Part shown: positions 17,327 through 25,934 of the stretch, piece by piece
Numbering within the stretch: the stretch's first letter is position 1
Layout of the letters: every line of letters begins with the position of its first letter
The notes under the pieces: model-generated
Told to the model about the DNA's origin: nothing
Seen by the model: only the letters and a program-made list of their open reading frames with translations
Databases searched by the model: none
Assembly (NCBI RefSeq): GCF_900107975.1
Contig: NZ_FNVF01000001.1
Span: 129,756 to 193,755, forward strand
Direction of reading: 5' to 3'
Source of the DNA: Paenibacillus sp. UNC499MF
Lineage (GTDB): Bacteria > Bacillota > Bacilli > Paenibacillales > NBRC-103111
DNA: 64,000 bases
Translations under genes and position numbers: made by a program

Positions 17327-19108
17327 ATGAAAAAAACATCAAGGCTGCTGCAGAAGTGGAATTCCCTTCATAATCAGTTTTTGCTCGTGATCGCGCTCGT
17401 TCTGATTTTTCCTCTTCTGCTCAGCTCCTATTGGATCGATAAGCCGCTGGAAACCGTAATCGAAACCAAAATCGGCAATTCCGCCCAGGAAGCGCTCAAT
17501 CAGGCCAACGGCAATCTGGAGCTGTTTTTTCAGGACGTGCTGAAAGCCGCCGTGGATTTATCGCTGAACCCCGGGATTACCGCCATGCTGAAACAGCCGG
17601 AAGCGACGACGTACTACGATAAGCTGCGGATAACCGACAGTGTGCTGGACAAGCTGCATACGCCCTTTTTTACCGAGACTTACGTCACCCTGCTGGACAG
17701 GCACGGCGGCTGGATGAGCACGAAGTACGTGGGGCCCGATTTGTATGAAACGTATCTGCAGTCCGACTGGTACCGGCAAACGCTCCAAGAGCCTTATGGA
17801 ATCAAATGGCTGGTGAACGACCGGGATCATTATCTCTACTATGACAAAAGCAGGCTGCTCACGCTGGTCAAAACGGTTACCGACGCCAACCGGAATATCG
17901 GTACCCTGCTGCTCAGCGTCAAGGACAGCGATTTGCAGAAAATGCTGGCCAAGCTGGAAGGCGAGGTCGTACTGCTGGACCAGACCGGCCGTGTTATTTC
18001 CAGTTCGGTTCCCCCCGGCATGGAGGAAATTTCGCTGCGTCCCGAATCGCTTCAAACGATTCAGACGTCCTCCAAAGGCCAGCTCATCTTGGAAATCGGG
18101 GACAAAAAATGGATCGCGGGTTACGCGACGGTCGGCCTGACGGGATGGAAGCTCGTCCAATATATTCCCCATGAGACGGTATTCAGCGAAATTTATGAGC
18201 TTCGGCGGACGAACCGGCTTACGGTCGCCGGCATCGGGCTCGTGTTTATGCTTCTTGCCGTTACCGTTACCCACCGGGTTACCCGGCCGCTAAAGCTGCT
18301 CAACAAAAAAATGAGCGAAATCGCGAAAAACGATTTCAACAGCTCTCTGCATGAAGCGGGTCCGGCCGAAATTTCGACCCTGATCGCCACCTATAACGGC
18401 ATGTCCGCGCAAATCCGCGAGCTGCTCCGGCGGCTCAAGGAGGAATACCGGAAGAAGGAGGAAATGCGCTTCCAGGCTTTGCAGGCGCAGATTAATCCGC
18501 ATTTTATATTGAACACGCTCAACAATATCAAATGGATGGCCTATATCCGCGATGACCGGGAAGTGGGTGAGATGCTGTCCAGTCTTGGAAGCATGATGGA
18601 GGCGAGTATAGGAAGAGGGGAAACCCTGATCCCGCTGAAGGAAGAGCTGGACTATATCGGCCATTACGTGACCCTGATGAAGCTGCGTTTTTCCGAAAAG
18701 CTGACGCTGCACATGGAGGTGCCTCCGGAATGCGGGGACCAGGAGATGATCAAGCTGCTGCTTCAGCCCTTGGTCGAGAACAGCATCCGCCACGGCATCG
18801 AGCTTCTCGACCGCCCGGGCGTCATTACGATCGGGACGGAGGTTAGGCGGGAGCGGGGCCTTATGATCCTTACCGTGACGGACAACGGCTGCGGTATGAG
18901 CGGGCTTAAGCTCGAAGCTCTGCGGGAGGAGCTGGCGGACCCGGACGGCTCCTCCCCGAGCATCGGGCTGCGTAACGTCCAGGAGCGAATCCGTCTGCAC
19001 TACGGGGGCGATTACGGGCTGGAGATAGACAGCGAAGCGGGGGTGGGGACCACGGTCACTCTTAAGCTTCCGCTCAGACAGGCAGGAGAAAGGAGAGACG
19101 GAACATGA
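17327..19108 (+). CDS. YesM-family sensor histidine kinase (system 2)
   Basis: A 593-residue membrane kinase. TM1 is about 17-36, the extracellular sensor about 37-295, TM2 about 297-317, and HAMP about 318-370. His392 in the motif INPHFI is the phospho-acceptor, N485 lies in the N box (LVENSIRHG), and DNGCGM (519-524) and SIGLRNVQERI complete the ATPase. ATG 17327 is preceded by AGGGGG. The longer frame starting at 17261 would run through the terminator and is rejected. It shares little obvious sensor sequence with system 1, so the two probably sense different ligands. The regulator gene overlaps its stop by 4 bases. Confidence 0.94.
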   Translation: MKKTSRLLQKWNSLHNQFLLVIALVLIFPLLLSSYWIDKPLETVIETKIGNSAQEALNQANGNLELFFQDVLKAAVDLSLNPGITAMLKQPEATTYYDKLRITDSVLDKLHTPFFTETYVTLLDRHGGWMSTKYVGPDLYETYLQSDWYRQTLQEPYGIKWLVNDRDHYLYYDKSRLLTLVKTVTDANRNIGTLLLSVKDSDLQKMLAKLEGEVVLLDQTGRVISSSVPPGMEEISLRPESLQTIQTSSKGQLILEIGDKKWIAGYATVGLTGWKLVQYIPHETVFSEIYELRRTNRLTVAGIGLVFMLLAVTVTHRVTRPLKLLNKKMSEIAKNDFNSSLHEAGPAEISTLIATYNGMSAQIRELLRRLKEEYRKKEEMRFQALQAQINPHFILNTLNNIKWMAYIRDDREVGEMLSSLGSMMEASIGRGETLIPLKEELDYIGHYVTLMKLRFSEKLTLHMEVPPECGDQEMIKLLLQPLVENSIRHGIELLDRPGVITIGTEVRRERGLMILTVTDNGCGMSGLKLEALREELADPDGSSPSIGLRNVQERIRLHYGGDYGLEIDSEAGVGTTVTLKLPLRQAGERRDGT

Positions 19109-20964
19109 GAATTATGCTGGTAGACGACGAATTTCTCGTCCGCCTGGGGATCAAATCGCTGATCGACTGGGAACGGCACGGATTCACATATGCGGGCGAC
19201 GCCCAGGACGGTCAGGAAGCATTGGCTCTGATAGGAGAAGTCAAGCCGGATATCGTGCTTACCGATATCGTAATGCCCCGGATGAACGGAATCGAGCTGA
19301 TCGGGCACGTGAAGCGGGACTATCCGCACATTCATATGATCGTGCTCAGCAGCCATACCGATTACGACTACGTGCGGCAGGCGATGAAGCTGGGCGTGGA
19401 GGACTATATTCTTAAAGCTTCGCTGAAACCGGAGGAGCTGGTGGACATGCTTGCCGGGATAGCCGCGAAAATAAAGGCTGGTCAGGGCGCCCGGGGTCCG
19501 GAGGAAGATTCGGGCGCCGGGGTTCGGCTTCGGCGGGACAATCCGGCCGGAGACGGTACGGGCAGCGGCGCCGGTATCCCGGGCGTGCTCCCGCTGCTGG
19601 ATTTGGCAGCGGCGGAGATCGCTCCCGGCGCGACTCGCGGGGAGCTGTCCGCGACCGACGCCGGCGATGCGGCGGCAAGCGGCGGCGCGCCGGCAGGAGC
19701 TCCGGCGGTGCGGGGCGGCGCGGCCGGTGCAGGCCGGAGCGGGCGGCTTGCGGCCGGCTCTAGCGGTGCAGCGGCACCCGGCAGCCCGGCCGAAGAGGCT
19801 CCGCCCGCCGCCAGTGCCGCCGGCGGATCGGCCTCGCCCGGCCCGCGGCCCGCGGCCGCCGCCCCGCAGCAGCCGGACCTGTTCGCCGGCCCGCTGCGGC
19901 TGCTTGCCGTCCGCCCGGAGCCGGCGACCGGCGCTTCCGCGGCGCTGCACGACCGGCTGGCTCACTTCGTCCGGCTCCAGTTCGGCGGCCGGGTCCGGAC
20001 GATGTTCCAGCCGGCCGGCACCGGCGACATCGCGCTGCTGATCCCCGCCTCGGGTCCGGACGACGGCTCCGCGGAAGAGGCGCGGCGCCTGGGTGAGGAA
20101 CTCGCTGCGGCTTCACGGCGGTTCCTGAACCTGTCCGTCGCCGGCGGCGTCAGCGGAGCGTTCAGCGGCCGGGCGGGGCTTGCAGGCGCTTACCGGGAAG
20201 CGGCGGCTTCCCTGGAGCGGAGCTTCTACGATTCCCGGCCCGGCATACATGTGTATACGCCCCGGGGTATTCAGCGGGAGGGAGCGCCCCTTCTTGCGCC
20301 GGAAGACGAGCTGCAGCTGCGGACAGCCGTCAGGCAGATGCATGCGGCCGGAGCGAAGGATCTTCTGCATCTGCTGTTCGACCGGATTCAGGAGTGGGCG
20401 GGTCCTGTCGAACAGTTCATGCCGTGGTGTCTCCGGCTCCTGCATACGATCCAGCAAGCGCTGGAGCCGCATCATGCCGGAATGCTGGAGCCGCTTGAGC
20501 GGGAGCTGCCCCTGTACAAGCAGGTGCTGGGTTTCCGTCATCTATCCGAGGCCAGGGACTGGTTCGGGCAGTTGGTCGACTACGGCTGCGGGCAGGGGAA
20601 AATTGTCGTGCCGGGCAGCTTCCGCGACGAAATCCGGCAGTTGATCGGGTACGTGAATGTCCACTATGCGGAAGAATTGTCGCTCCGGCAGGCGGCATCC
20701 ATGGTCGCGATGAGCGAGAATTATTTAAGCTCCCTGTTCAAGAAAGAGACGCAGGTCGGTTTTACCGACTATGTGAACGGGATCCGCATCGAGAAGGCTG
20801 CCGAGCTGCTTACGGGAACGAGACTGCCGGTGTATCAGATCGCGGAGAAAGTCGGCTTCGGGAATTTCAATTACTTCGGGCGGCTTTTCAAAAAAATAAA
20901 AGGGGAAAGCCCCCAGCAGTACCGCTCGAAATACTTGTGCGGCGGAATGCCCCGGACTGTCTGA
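19105..20964 (+). CDS. YesN-family response regulator with long Ala/Gly/Pro linker (system 2)
   Basis: A 619-residue AraC-type response regulator. The receiver (1-120) has D7/D8, phospho-acceptor D54 (IVLTDIVMPRMNG) and K104. Residues about 140-265 are an unusually long low-complexity Ala/Gly/Pro/Arg-rich linker encoded by very GC-rich DNA. A GGDEF-like or ligand-like central region follows (about 270-500), then two AraC helix-turn-helix motifs in the last 105 residues (LSLRQAASMVAMSENYLSSLFKKE, then VYQIAEKVGFGNFNYFGRLF). It overlaps the kinase gene by 4 bases (ATGA). Likely target: the promoter before the next ABC importer, which has TGAACA repeats. Confidence 0.92.
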   Translation: MRIMLVDDEFLVRLGIKSLIDWERHGFTYAGDAQDGQEALALIGEVKPDIVLTDIVMPRMNGIELIGHVKRDYPHIHMIVLSSHTDYDYVRQAMKLGVEDYILKASLKPEELVDMLAGIAAKIKAGQGARGPEEDSGAGVRLRRDNPAGDGTGSGAGIPGVLPLLDLAAAEIAPGATRGELSATDAGDAAASGGAPAGAPAVRGGAAGAGRSGRLAAGSSGAAAPGSPAEEAPPAASAAGGSASPGPRPAAAAPQQPDLFAGPLRLLAVRPEPATGASAALHDRLAHFVRLQFGGRVRTMFQPAGTGDIALLIPASGPDDGSAEEARRLGEELAAASRRFLNLSVAGGVSGAFSGRAGLAGAYREAAASLERSFYDSRPGIHVYTPRGIQREGAPLLAPEDELQLRTAVRQMHAAGAKDLLHLLFDRIQEWAGPVEQFMPWCLRLLHTIQQALEPHHAGMLEPLERELPLYKQVLGFRHLSEARDWFGQLVDYGCGQGKIVVPGSFRDEIRQLIGYVNVHYAEELSLRQAASMVAMSENYLSSLFKKETQVGFTDYVNGIRIEKAAELLTGTRLPVYQIAEKVGFGNFNYFGRLFKKIKGESPQQYRSKYLCGGMPRTV

Positions 20965-21009
20965 TCAGGCTTGCGCCCTCGTGACGGCAACGTAACCGGG
21001 GTTCTTTTT

Positions 21010-21124
21010 TCTTAATAAAATGAACATTTTCCGTAGAAGAGTGAACAGTGCGGCAAAGTCCGTAACAGAGTGAACAATTTAAAGGGAAGCGTTCCTGTCG
21101 GCGCAAGCCGGACCCTTCTATAAT
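21010..21124 (+). promoter_or_regulatory. TGAACA direct repeats and promoter of the second importer
   Basis: TGAACA occurs at 21021, 21042 and 21071. The last two lie in a longer direct repeat of 17 bases (CCGTAGAAGAGTGAACA at 21031 and CCGTAACAGAGTGAACA at 21060, 15/17 identical, 29-base period). A perfect -10 box TATAAT lies at 21119-21124 without a good -35. GGAA-GCG-TTCC near 21085 is a small inverted repeat. This fits a promoter activated by an AraC-type regulator, most simply the YesN protein encoded just upstream (inference). Confidence 0.6.
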
Positions 21125-21164
21125 CAAAGATGTAAACGCAATCATGGGGAATGGAGGGGTGGTC

Positions 21165-22058
21165 TTGGCAGCTAAAACGATTCGCTCGGCCCGCTCGCTG
21201 AAGGGCAATTTCTGGGGTCTCTTTTTTATCGCGCCGTACGCGATCTTGTTCGTCTTATTCGAGATTTATCCCATTATAAAAGCGTTCTATCTCAGCTTTT
21301 TCGATTACGGGCTCGGCAAGCAGACATGGATCGGCATGGAGAATTACACGAAGCTTTTTACCGACAGCGTGTTTCTGCGCTCGATCGCCAATACGTTCGG
21401 CTTCGTCCTCGGCACGGTGCCGCTGACATTTCTGTTCGCTGTATTCGCCGCGGTCACGATTTACGGCAAGCATAAGCATCTGGCTTCTTTTTTCAGGGGC
21501 GCGTTTTATTTGCCCGTTATTACGTCGCAGGTCATCCTTTCGCTCATTTGGGCCTGGATTTACAGCCCGGTGAACGGGATTGCCAACTACACGCTGTCGC
21601 TGTTCGGCATGCAGCCGGTCATGTGGCTGTCGGACGAGAGGTTCGCGCTTCTCGCGCTCATTTTCGTCGTCGTTACCTTTAACGTCGGGCAGCCGATCAT
21701 TCTGATCCTGGCCGCGCTGGGGAACATTTCGCCGGACTATTACGAGGCGGCCGATTTGGACGGCGCTTCCTCGTTCCGGAAGTTCTGGCACATCACGATG
21801 CCGCTGCTCAAGCCGACCTCGCTGTATATCATCGTCATGTCGACGATCTGGGCGTTCCAGACGTTCGTTGTGGTCCAGATGCTGACGGGCGGCGGTCCGA
21901 ATTACGCGACGTCGACGATCATGTACCTGCTGTACGACACGGCTTTCGTATACGGGCAGCTGGGACTGGCTTCCGCGATGGGAATCGTCATTACGGCGCT
22001 CATCTCGGTCGTGGCTATCGCACAGTTCAAGCTGATGAAGTCCGACGTGGATTTTTAA
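21165..22058 (+). CDS. ABC sugar permease, MalF/UgpA type (second importer)
   Basis: A permease of about 297 residues with six membrane segments and the EAA loop DYYEAADLDGASSFRKFWHI. TTG 21165 is preferred because GGAGGGG (21153-21159) sits 5 bases upstream. ATG 21144 has no binding site and would leave only about 13 bases of leader after the -10 box at 21119. It is co-transcribed with the following permease (16-base gap) and binding protein. Confidence 0.92.
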   Translation: MAAKTIRSARSLKGNFWGLFFIAPYAILFVLFEIYPIIKAFYLSFFDYGLGKQTWIGMENYTKLFTDSVFLRSIANTFGFVLGTVPLTFLFAVFAAVTIYGKHKHLASFFRGAFYLPVITSQVILSLIWAWIYSPVNGIANYTLSLFGMQPVMWLSDERFALLALIFVVVTFNVGQPIILILAALGNISPDYYEAADLDGASSFRKFWHITMPLLKPTSLYIIVMSTIWAFQTFVVVQMLTGGGPNYATSTIMYLLYDTAFVYGQLGLASAMGIVITALISVVAIAQFKLMKSDVDF

Positions 22059-22074
22059 GAAAGGGAGGACCGTT

Positions 22075-22905
22075 ATGGCAAAATCCGTTTACTGGGCGTA
22101 CAAGCTCCTATCGAATATCCTGCTTTATGCACTGGCCGCCGTGTTCCTGTTCCCGCTGTACTGGATGGTCACGGGCGCTTTTAAAAACCAGTCGTCTACG
22201 GTAAAAATTCCGCCGGACTGGTTCCCGACCTCTCCGACGCTGGTCAATTTCAAAAGCCTGTTCGAAGACGGCTCCGTGTTCTACTGGCTCTCCAACAGCG
22301 TGATCATCTCGGTCGTTTCGACCGTCGGCGTCTGCCTGGTCGCTTCGATGGCGGGCTACGCGCTGACCAAGCGCAAATTCAAGGGCGCCGGGATCGTGTT
22401 TACCGTCATTCTTATCGCGATGTTCATTCCGCGGCAGATTACGCTCGTTCCGCTCTTTACGATGATGCGCGATCTGGGCCTCGTCAACAACCTGCTCAGC
22501 GTTATCCTGCCGGTGCTGACGATCCCGTTCGCCGTCTTCATGATGAAGCAGTTCAGCGATTCCGTTCCGACGGAGCTGCTAGAGGCGGGGCGGATCGACG
22601 GCTGCTCGGAGCTCGGCATCTTCTTCCGGCTGTTTCTGCCGATTGTGAAGCCGGCCATCGGGGCCTTGGCGATTTTCGCCTTCACCTACGCCTGGAACGA
22701 CTATTTGTGGCAGCTCATCATGCTCAGCGACAACACCAAAATGACCATGAACGTCGGCATCGCCACACTCGTTTCGGAATATGTCGCGAACTATGGCATG
22801 CAGATGGCGGCCGCCACGATCGGGTTCGTACCGGTGCTCGCGGTGTTCGTCCTCTTCCAAGGCTATTTCGTTAAAGGAATTACGCTGGGCGGGGTGAAAG
22901 GCTGA
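22075..22905 (+). CDS. ABC sugar permease, MalG type (second importer)
   Basis: A 276-residue permease with six membrane segments, EAA loop ELLEAGRIDGCSELGIFFRL and the typical KGITLGGVKG end. AAAGGGAGGA precedes ATG 22075. It pairs with the permease just upstream. The gap of 104 bases to the binding-protein gene contains a perfect palindrome. Confidence 0.93.
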   Translation: MAKSVYWAYKLLSNILLYALAAVFLFPLYWMVTGAFKNQSSTVKIPPDWFPTSPTLVNFKSLFEDGSVFYWLSNSVIISVVSTVGVCLVASMAGYALTKRKFKGAGIVFTVILIAMFIPRQITLVPLFTMMRDLGLVNNLLSVILPVLTIPFAVFMMKQFSDSVPTELLEAGRIDGCSELGIFFRLFLPIVKPAIGALAIFAFTYAWNDYLWQLIMLSDNTKMTMNVGIATLVSEYVANYGMQMAAATIGFVPVLAVFVLFQGYFVKGITLGGVKG

Positions 22906-22944
22906 CCGCCTTCCTCCGCCTGGCGCAAGGCTTTTAAGCTCCTG

Positions 22945-22961
22945 CGCGTGACCGTCACGCG
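22945..22961. repeat. perfect palindrome between permease and binding-protein genes
   Basis: CGCGTGAC-C-GTCACGCG. As RNA it would form an 8-bp stem. Such hairpins in ABC operons can stabilise or separate the binding-protein message, which is usually needed in excess. An operator is the alternative. Confidence 0.5.
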
Positions 22962-23009
22962 GATGAATGAATTCTGCATCAATCATTATGAACATATGGG
23001 GGAATAATT

Positions 23010-24341
23010 TTGAAAAAGTTAGCGCTTACTCTGCTCACGTCCGCGCTTGTCGTCACTGCAGCCGCCGGCTGCGCCAAGTCCGGGGACAGCTCCGGCGCCC
23101 AAGGCTCGTCAGGCGGTGGCGCCGGCGGGTCCAAAGAAAAAGTCGAGCTGACCTGGTGGGTGGACACCCGCGGTGACGTGCAGGCCGCCTACGAGGAGAT
23201 CAAGAAAGGTTTCGAAGAAGCGAACCCGAACGTCAAGATCAATATGGTCCGCACGCCGGACGACAAAATCAACGAACGGATTTCGATTGCGGCCAACACG
23301 AACGAAATTCCGGACATCCAGCAGGGCTCCTTTTTCTGGCCGCTCTCCTATGCGAAAAAAGGGCTGCTCGTGCCGCTCGACGATATTATCGACAAGGCGG
23401 ATTTTGAAGAAAAGACGCTGCAAAGCGTCTCCGTCGACGGAAAAGCGTATATCTATCCGAACAGCACGGTAGCGATCGGGCTCCTGGTGAACAAGGATCT
23501 GTTCAAGGAAAAGGGCGCGCTCGACCTGCTGCCGCAAAACATGCAGCCGTGGACGTACGATCAGTTTATGAAAGCGGCCAAAGCGGTGACCGACCCCGCC
23601 AAGCAGGTATACGGCTACGGCCTTTATGCCGGGGATACGGGCGGAGACCAGGGCAACCATTCCTTCCTGTGGGGATTCGGCGCGAAATCGTGGAACGAAG
23701 ACAACAGCAAGGCGGTTCTCAACTCGCCGGAGGGCGCCAAAGGCGTCGAATTCATGACGAAGATGATCGACGAAGGCGTTGTGCCTCCCGGAGCGGCCGG
23801 CCTCAAGGCAAGCACCGAATTCAGCGATATGTTCGTTCAGGGCAAGCTCGGCATGATGTTCGGCAACATCGGCAATCTGCCCGTGCTGAATAAAGCGTTT
23901 ACCGAAGGCAACGCCAAGAAGTTCGAGGTCGATCTCGTGCCTTATCCGTCTCTCGACGGCCAAAGCTCCAACACCGTTCTGTTCGGGTATGGAACCTGGG
24001 CATGGAACACGAAGAACGAAACGAAGATGAAGTGGGCGAAAGAATTCGTCAAGTATATGAACACGCCGGAGAATATGGCCAAGATGGCCAAGGCGGAGTC
24101 GGTCATCGGCGCCCGCAAATCCATGGCTTCGAACTATGCCGAAGGCACGCTGCAGAACAAAACCATCAGCCTGTTCAAATACGCAGGCAACATCGGGCTG
24201 TCCGTGCCGGGCTACCCGGAAACCCGGAGCGCTTTCTATCCGGAGCTGCAGGCGGCTTTTACGAAGAAGAAAACAGCGCAGCAGGCGCTGGACGATTGGG
24301 CCCGCAAAGCGAACGAAATTATCGCCCACACGTCCAAGTAA
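23010..24341 (+). CDS. ABC transporter solute-binding lipoprotein (second importer)
   Basis: A 443-residue SBP_bac_1 lipoprotein. It starts at TTG 23010 with GGGGG at 22998-23002. The signal sequence ends in a lipobox (AAGC, Cys about 21), followed by a Gly/Ser-rich tether and the mature domain beginning VELTWWVDTRGDVQAAYEEIKKGFEE. The C-terminal ETRSAFYPELQAAFTKKKTAQQALDDWARKANEI matches the family end motif also seen in the first importer. It is placed last in the operon, unlike the first importer where it leads. The following yhcH gene suggests the ligand is also a sialic acid or related aldose (inference). Confidence 0.92.
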   Translation: MKKLALTLLTSALVVTAAAGCAKSGDSSGAQGSSGGGAGGSKEKVELTWWVDTRGDVQAAYEEIKKGFEEANPNVKINMVRTPDDKINERISIAANTNEIPDIQQGSFFWPLSYAKKGLLVPLDDIIDKADFEEKTLQSVSVDGKAYIYPNSTVAIGLLVNKDLFKEKGALDLLPQNMQPWTYDQFMKAAKAVTDPAKQVYGYGLYAGDTGGDQGNHSFLWGFGAKSWNEDNSKAVLNSPEGAKGVEFMTKMIDEGVVPPGAAGLKASTEFSDMFVQGKLGMMFGNIGNLPVLNKAFTEGNAKKFEVDLVPYPSLDGQSSNTVLFGYGTWAWNTKNETKMKWAKEFVKYMNTPENMAKMAKAESVIGARKSMASNYAEGTLQNKTISLFKYAGNIGLSVPGYPETRSAFYPELQAAFTKKKTAQQALDDWARKANEIIAHTSK

Positions 24342-24436
24342 ACCGGACCGCGGTCGGCGGTGTACCCGCCATGCGGAGCCAGACTGTGCGCGGGGAGCCG
24401 TGCACGGAATTTGATAAGCGAAGGTGCGAGAACAAA

Positions 24437-24922
24437 ATGATACTGGGAAGCCTCAACAACTGGAAGCAGGACCGCAAGTTTGCGCATCCCGCGCTGGCGG
24501 ATGTCCTGGACCGCCTGGAAAAAATTCCGTTCCGTGAACTGGAGAACGGCAAGCATCCGGTCAGGGGAGAGGATATTTTCTTTACGATTATGGAGCTGGA
24601 AGCCAAAGATCCCGCGGAAGCAAAAGCGGAGAAGCACGAACGCTATATCGACGTTCATTTCCTTCTGGAAGGGGCGGAGACTGTCGGATGGTCGGTGGAT
24701 AACGGAAAGAGCGCCGTAACGGAGCACAGTCCGGAGGGGGATTACACCTTGTTCGAGCCCGCCGCGGAAGAAGAACGTCTCCGGCTGACTCCCGGGATGT
24801 ATGCGGTTTTCTTCCCGGAGGATATCCACCGGCCCGGCTTAAGAAGCGAAGGCGGGGAAGCCGCTTCCCCGATTCGCAAAGCGGTGTTCAAAATCAGTAC
24901 GGCCTTGTTTGAAAAAGCTTAA
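24437..24922 (+). CDS. nanQ: YhcH/YjgK/YiaL family protein, probable sialic acid anomerase
   Basis: A 161-residue cupin-like cytoplasmic protein. E. coli YhcH (NanQ) of this family speeds interconversion of sialic acid anomers. Family marks are MILGSLNNW at the start, HERYIDVHFLLEGAETVGW in the middle (metal-binding His/Glu), YTLFEPAAEE, and FFPEDIHRPGL with a C-terminal KAVFKI. ATG 24437 is preceded by AAGGTG. The open frame continues far upstream into the binding-protein gene in another frame, which is not coding. It follows the binding protein by 95 bases and ends at a terminator, so it is probably the last gene of the second importer operon. Confidence 0.88.
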   Translation: MILGSLNNWKQDRKFAHPALADVLDRLEKIPFRELENGKHPVRGEDIFFTIMELEAKDPAEAKAEKHERYIDVHFLLEGAETVGWSVDNGKSAVTEHSPEGDYTLFEPAAEEERLRLTPGMYAVFFPEDIHRPGLRSEGGEAASPIRKAVFKISTALFEKA

Positions 24923-24925
24923 AGG

Positions 24926-24963
24926 AAGAGACTGCGATGAGCGATCATTGCAGTCTTTTTTTC
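24926..24963 (+). terminator. rho-independent terminator
   Basis: AGACTGCGATGA pairs with TCATTGCAGTCT (one G-U) around GCGA and is followed by seven T's. It ends the second importer operon. Confidence 0.9.
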
Positions 24964-25093
24964 GTATAGTTCGTCTAAGGAGTGGAAGATTGTTTGGGAG
25001 GGAAAAGAAGGAAGCCGCCTCGGGCGGATCGAAAGTAGATACAACCCAATACAGAGAGCAGGTTAACCTGCCGGACTTACGGAGGACAAACGT

Positions 25094-25825
25094 GTGGACA
25101 AAATAGCGATCCTGTCAGACATTCATGGAAATATACCGGCTCTGGAAGCCGTGCTGGAGGACATCCGGCGCAAAGACGTCACGAGAATTTTTTGCCTGGG
25201 CGATCTCATAGGCAAAGGACCGGATTCCGACCGGGCGGTCGATCTGATCCGCGAGCATTGCGAGGAGGTCGTCAGCGGCAACTGGGACGATTTCATCTCC
25301 CGGGAAACGGAGATCGAGGACCTGAAGTGGCATCAGAACGTGCTCGGGAGAGAACGGCTGGAGTATTTGGCGGGGCTGCCTTTTTCGCTCGAATTTTATA
25401 TGAGCGGCAAATACGTCCGGCTGTTCCATGCTTCGCCCCGCAGCCTGTACGAACGCGTGCAGCCGTGGGACGAACTGGAGAAGCGGCTTTCCCTTTTCGA
25501 ATCCTCCGATAAATGCCGGGAGCCGATTCCGGCCGATATCGCCGGCTACGGCGATATTCACAACGCGTACCTTCAGCATTTGTACGGCAAAGTGCTGTTC
25601 AATGCCGGAAGCGTAGGAAATCCGCTCGATCTGACCCAGGCTTCTTATGTCATTCTGGAGGGAAGCTTCGGGTCCCGGACGCCTGCCCCGCTCGAAATCC
25701 GGTTCGTCCGGGTTCCTTACGACATCGAACGCTCCGTCAGTCTGGCCGTGAAGTCAGGGATGCCTGCGCTGGAAGCTTATATCAAGGAACTTCGTACCGC
25801 GAAATACCGGGGCATCAAAGATTAG
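25094..25825 (+). CDS. calcineurin-like metallophosphoesterase
   Basis: A 243-residue cytoplasmic phosphoesterase of the YfcE/MJ0936-like branch, acting on a phosphodiester or phosphomonoester that cannot be named. Metal-binding motifs are in order: DIHGN (residues 9-13), GDLIGKGPDSDRAV, GNWDD (in place of GNHD) and GDIHNAYL with a late GNPLD. GTG 25094 follows GGAGG by 8 bases. It is a single gene. Confidence 0.88.
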   Translation: MDKIAILSDIHGNIPALEAVLEDIRRKDVTRIFCLGDLIGKGPDSDRAVDLIREHCEEVVSGNWDDFISRETEIEDLKWHQNVLGRERLEYLAGLPFSLEFYMSGKYVRLFHASPRSLYERVQPWDELEKRLSLFESSDKCREPIPADIAGYGDIHNAYLQHLYGKVLFNAGSVGNPLDLTQASYVILEGSFGSRTPAPLEIRFVRVPYDIERSVSLAVKSGMPALEAYIKELRTAKYRGIKD

Positions 25826-25934
25826 GGCGCACAGACTCGAACGGAAACCGCAGCCTCCATATGGAGCCGGAAAAAGGTGACTGCACTTCCGGCTGACGCG
25901 GGGACCGGTTTAAAAATTAGGGAGACGGCATTAT

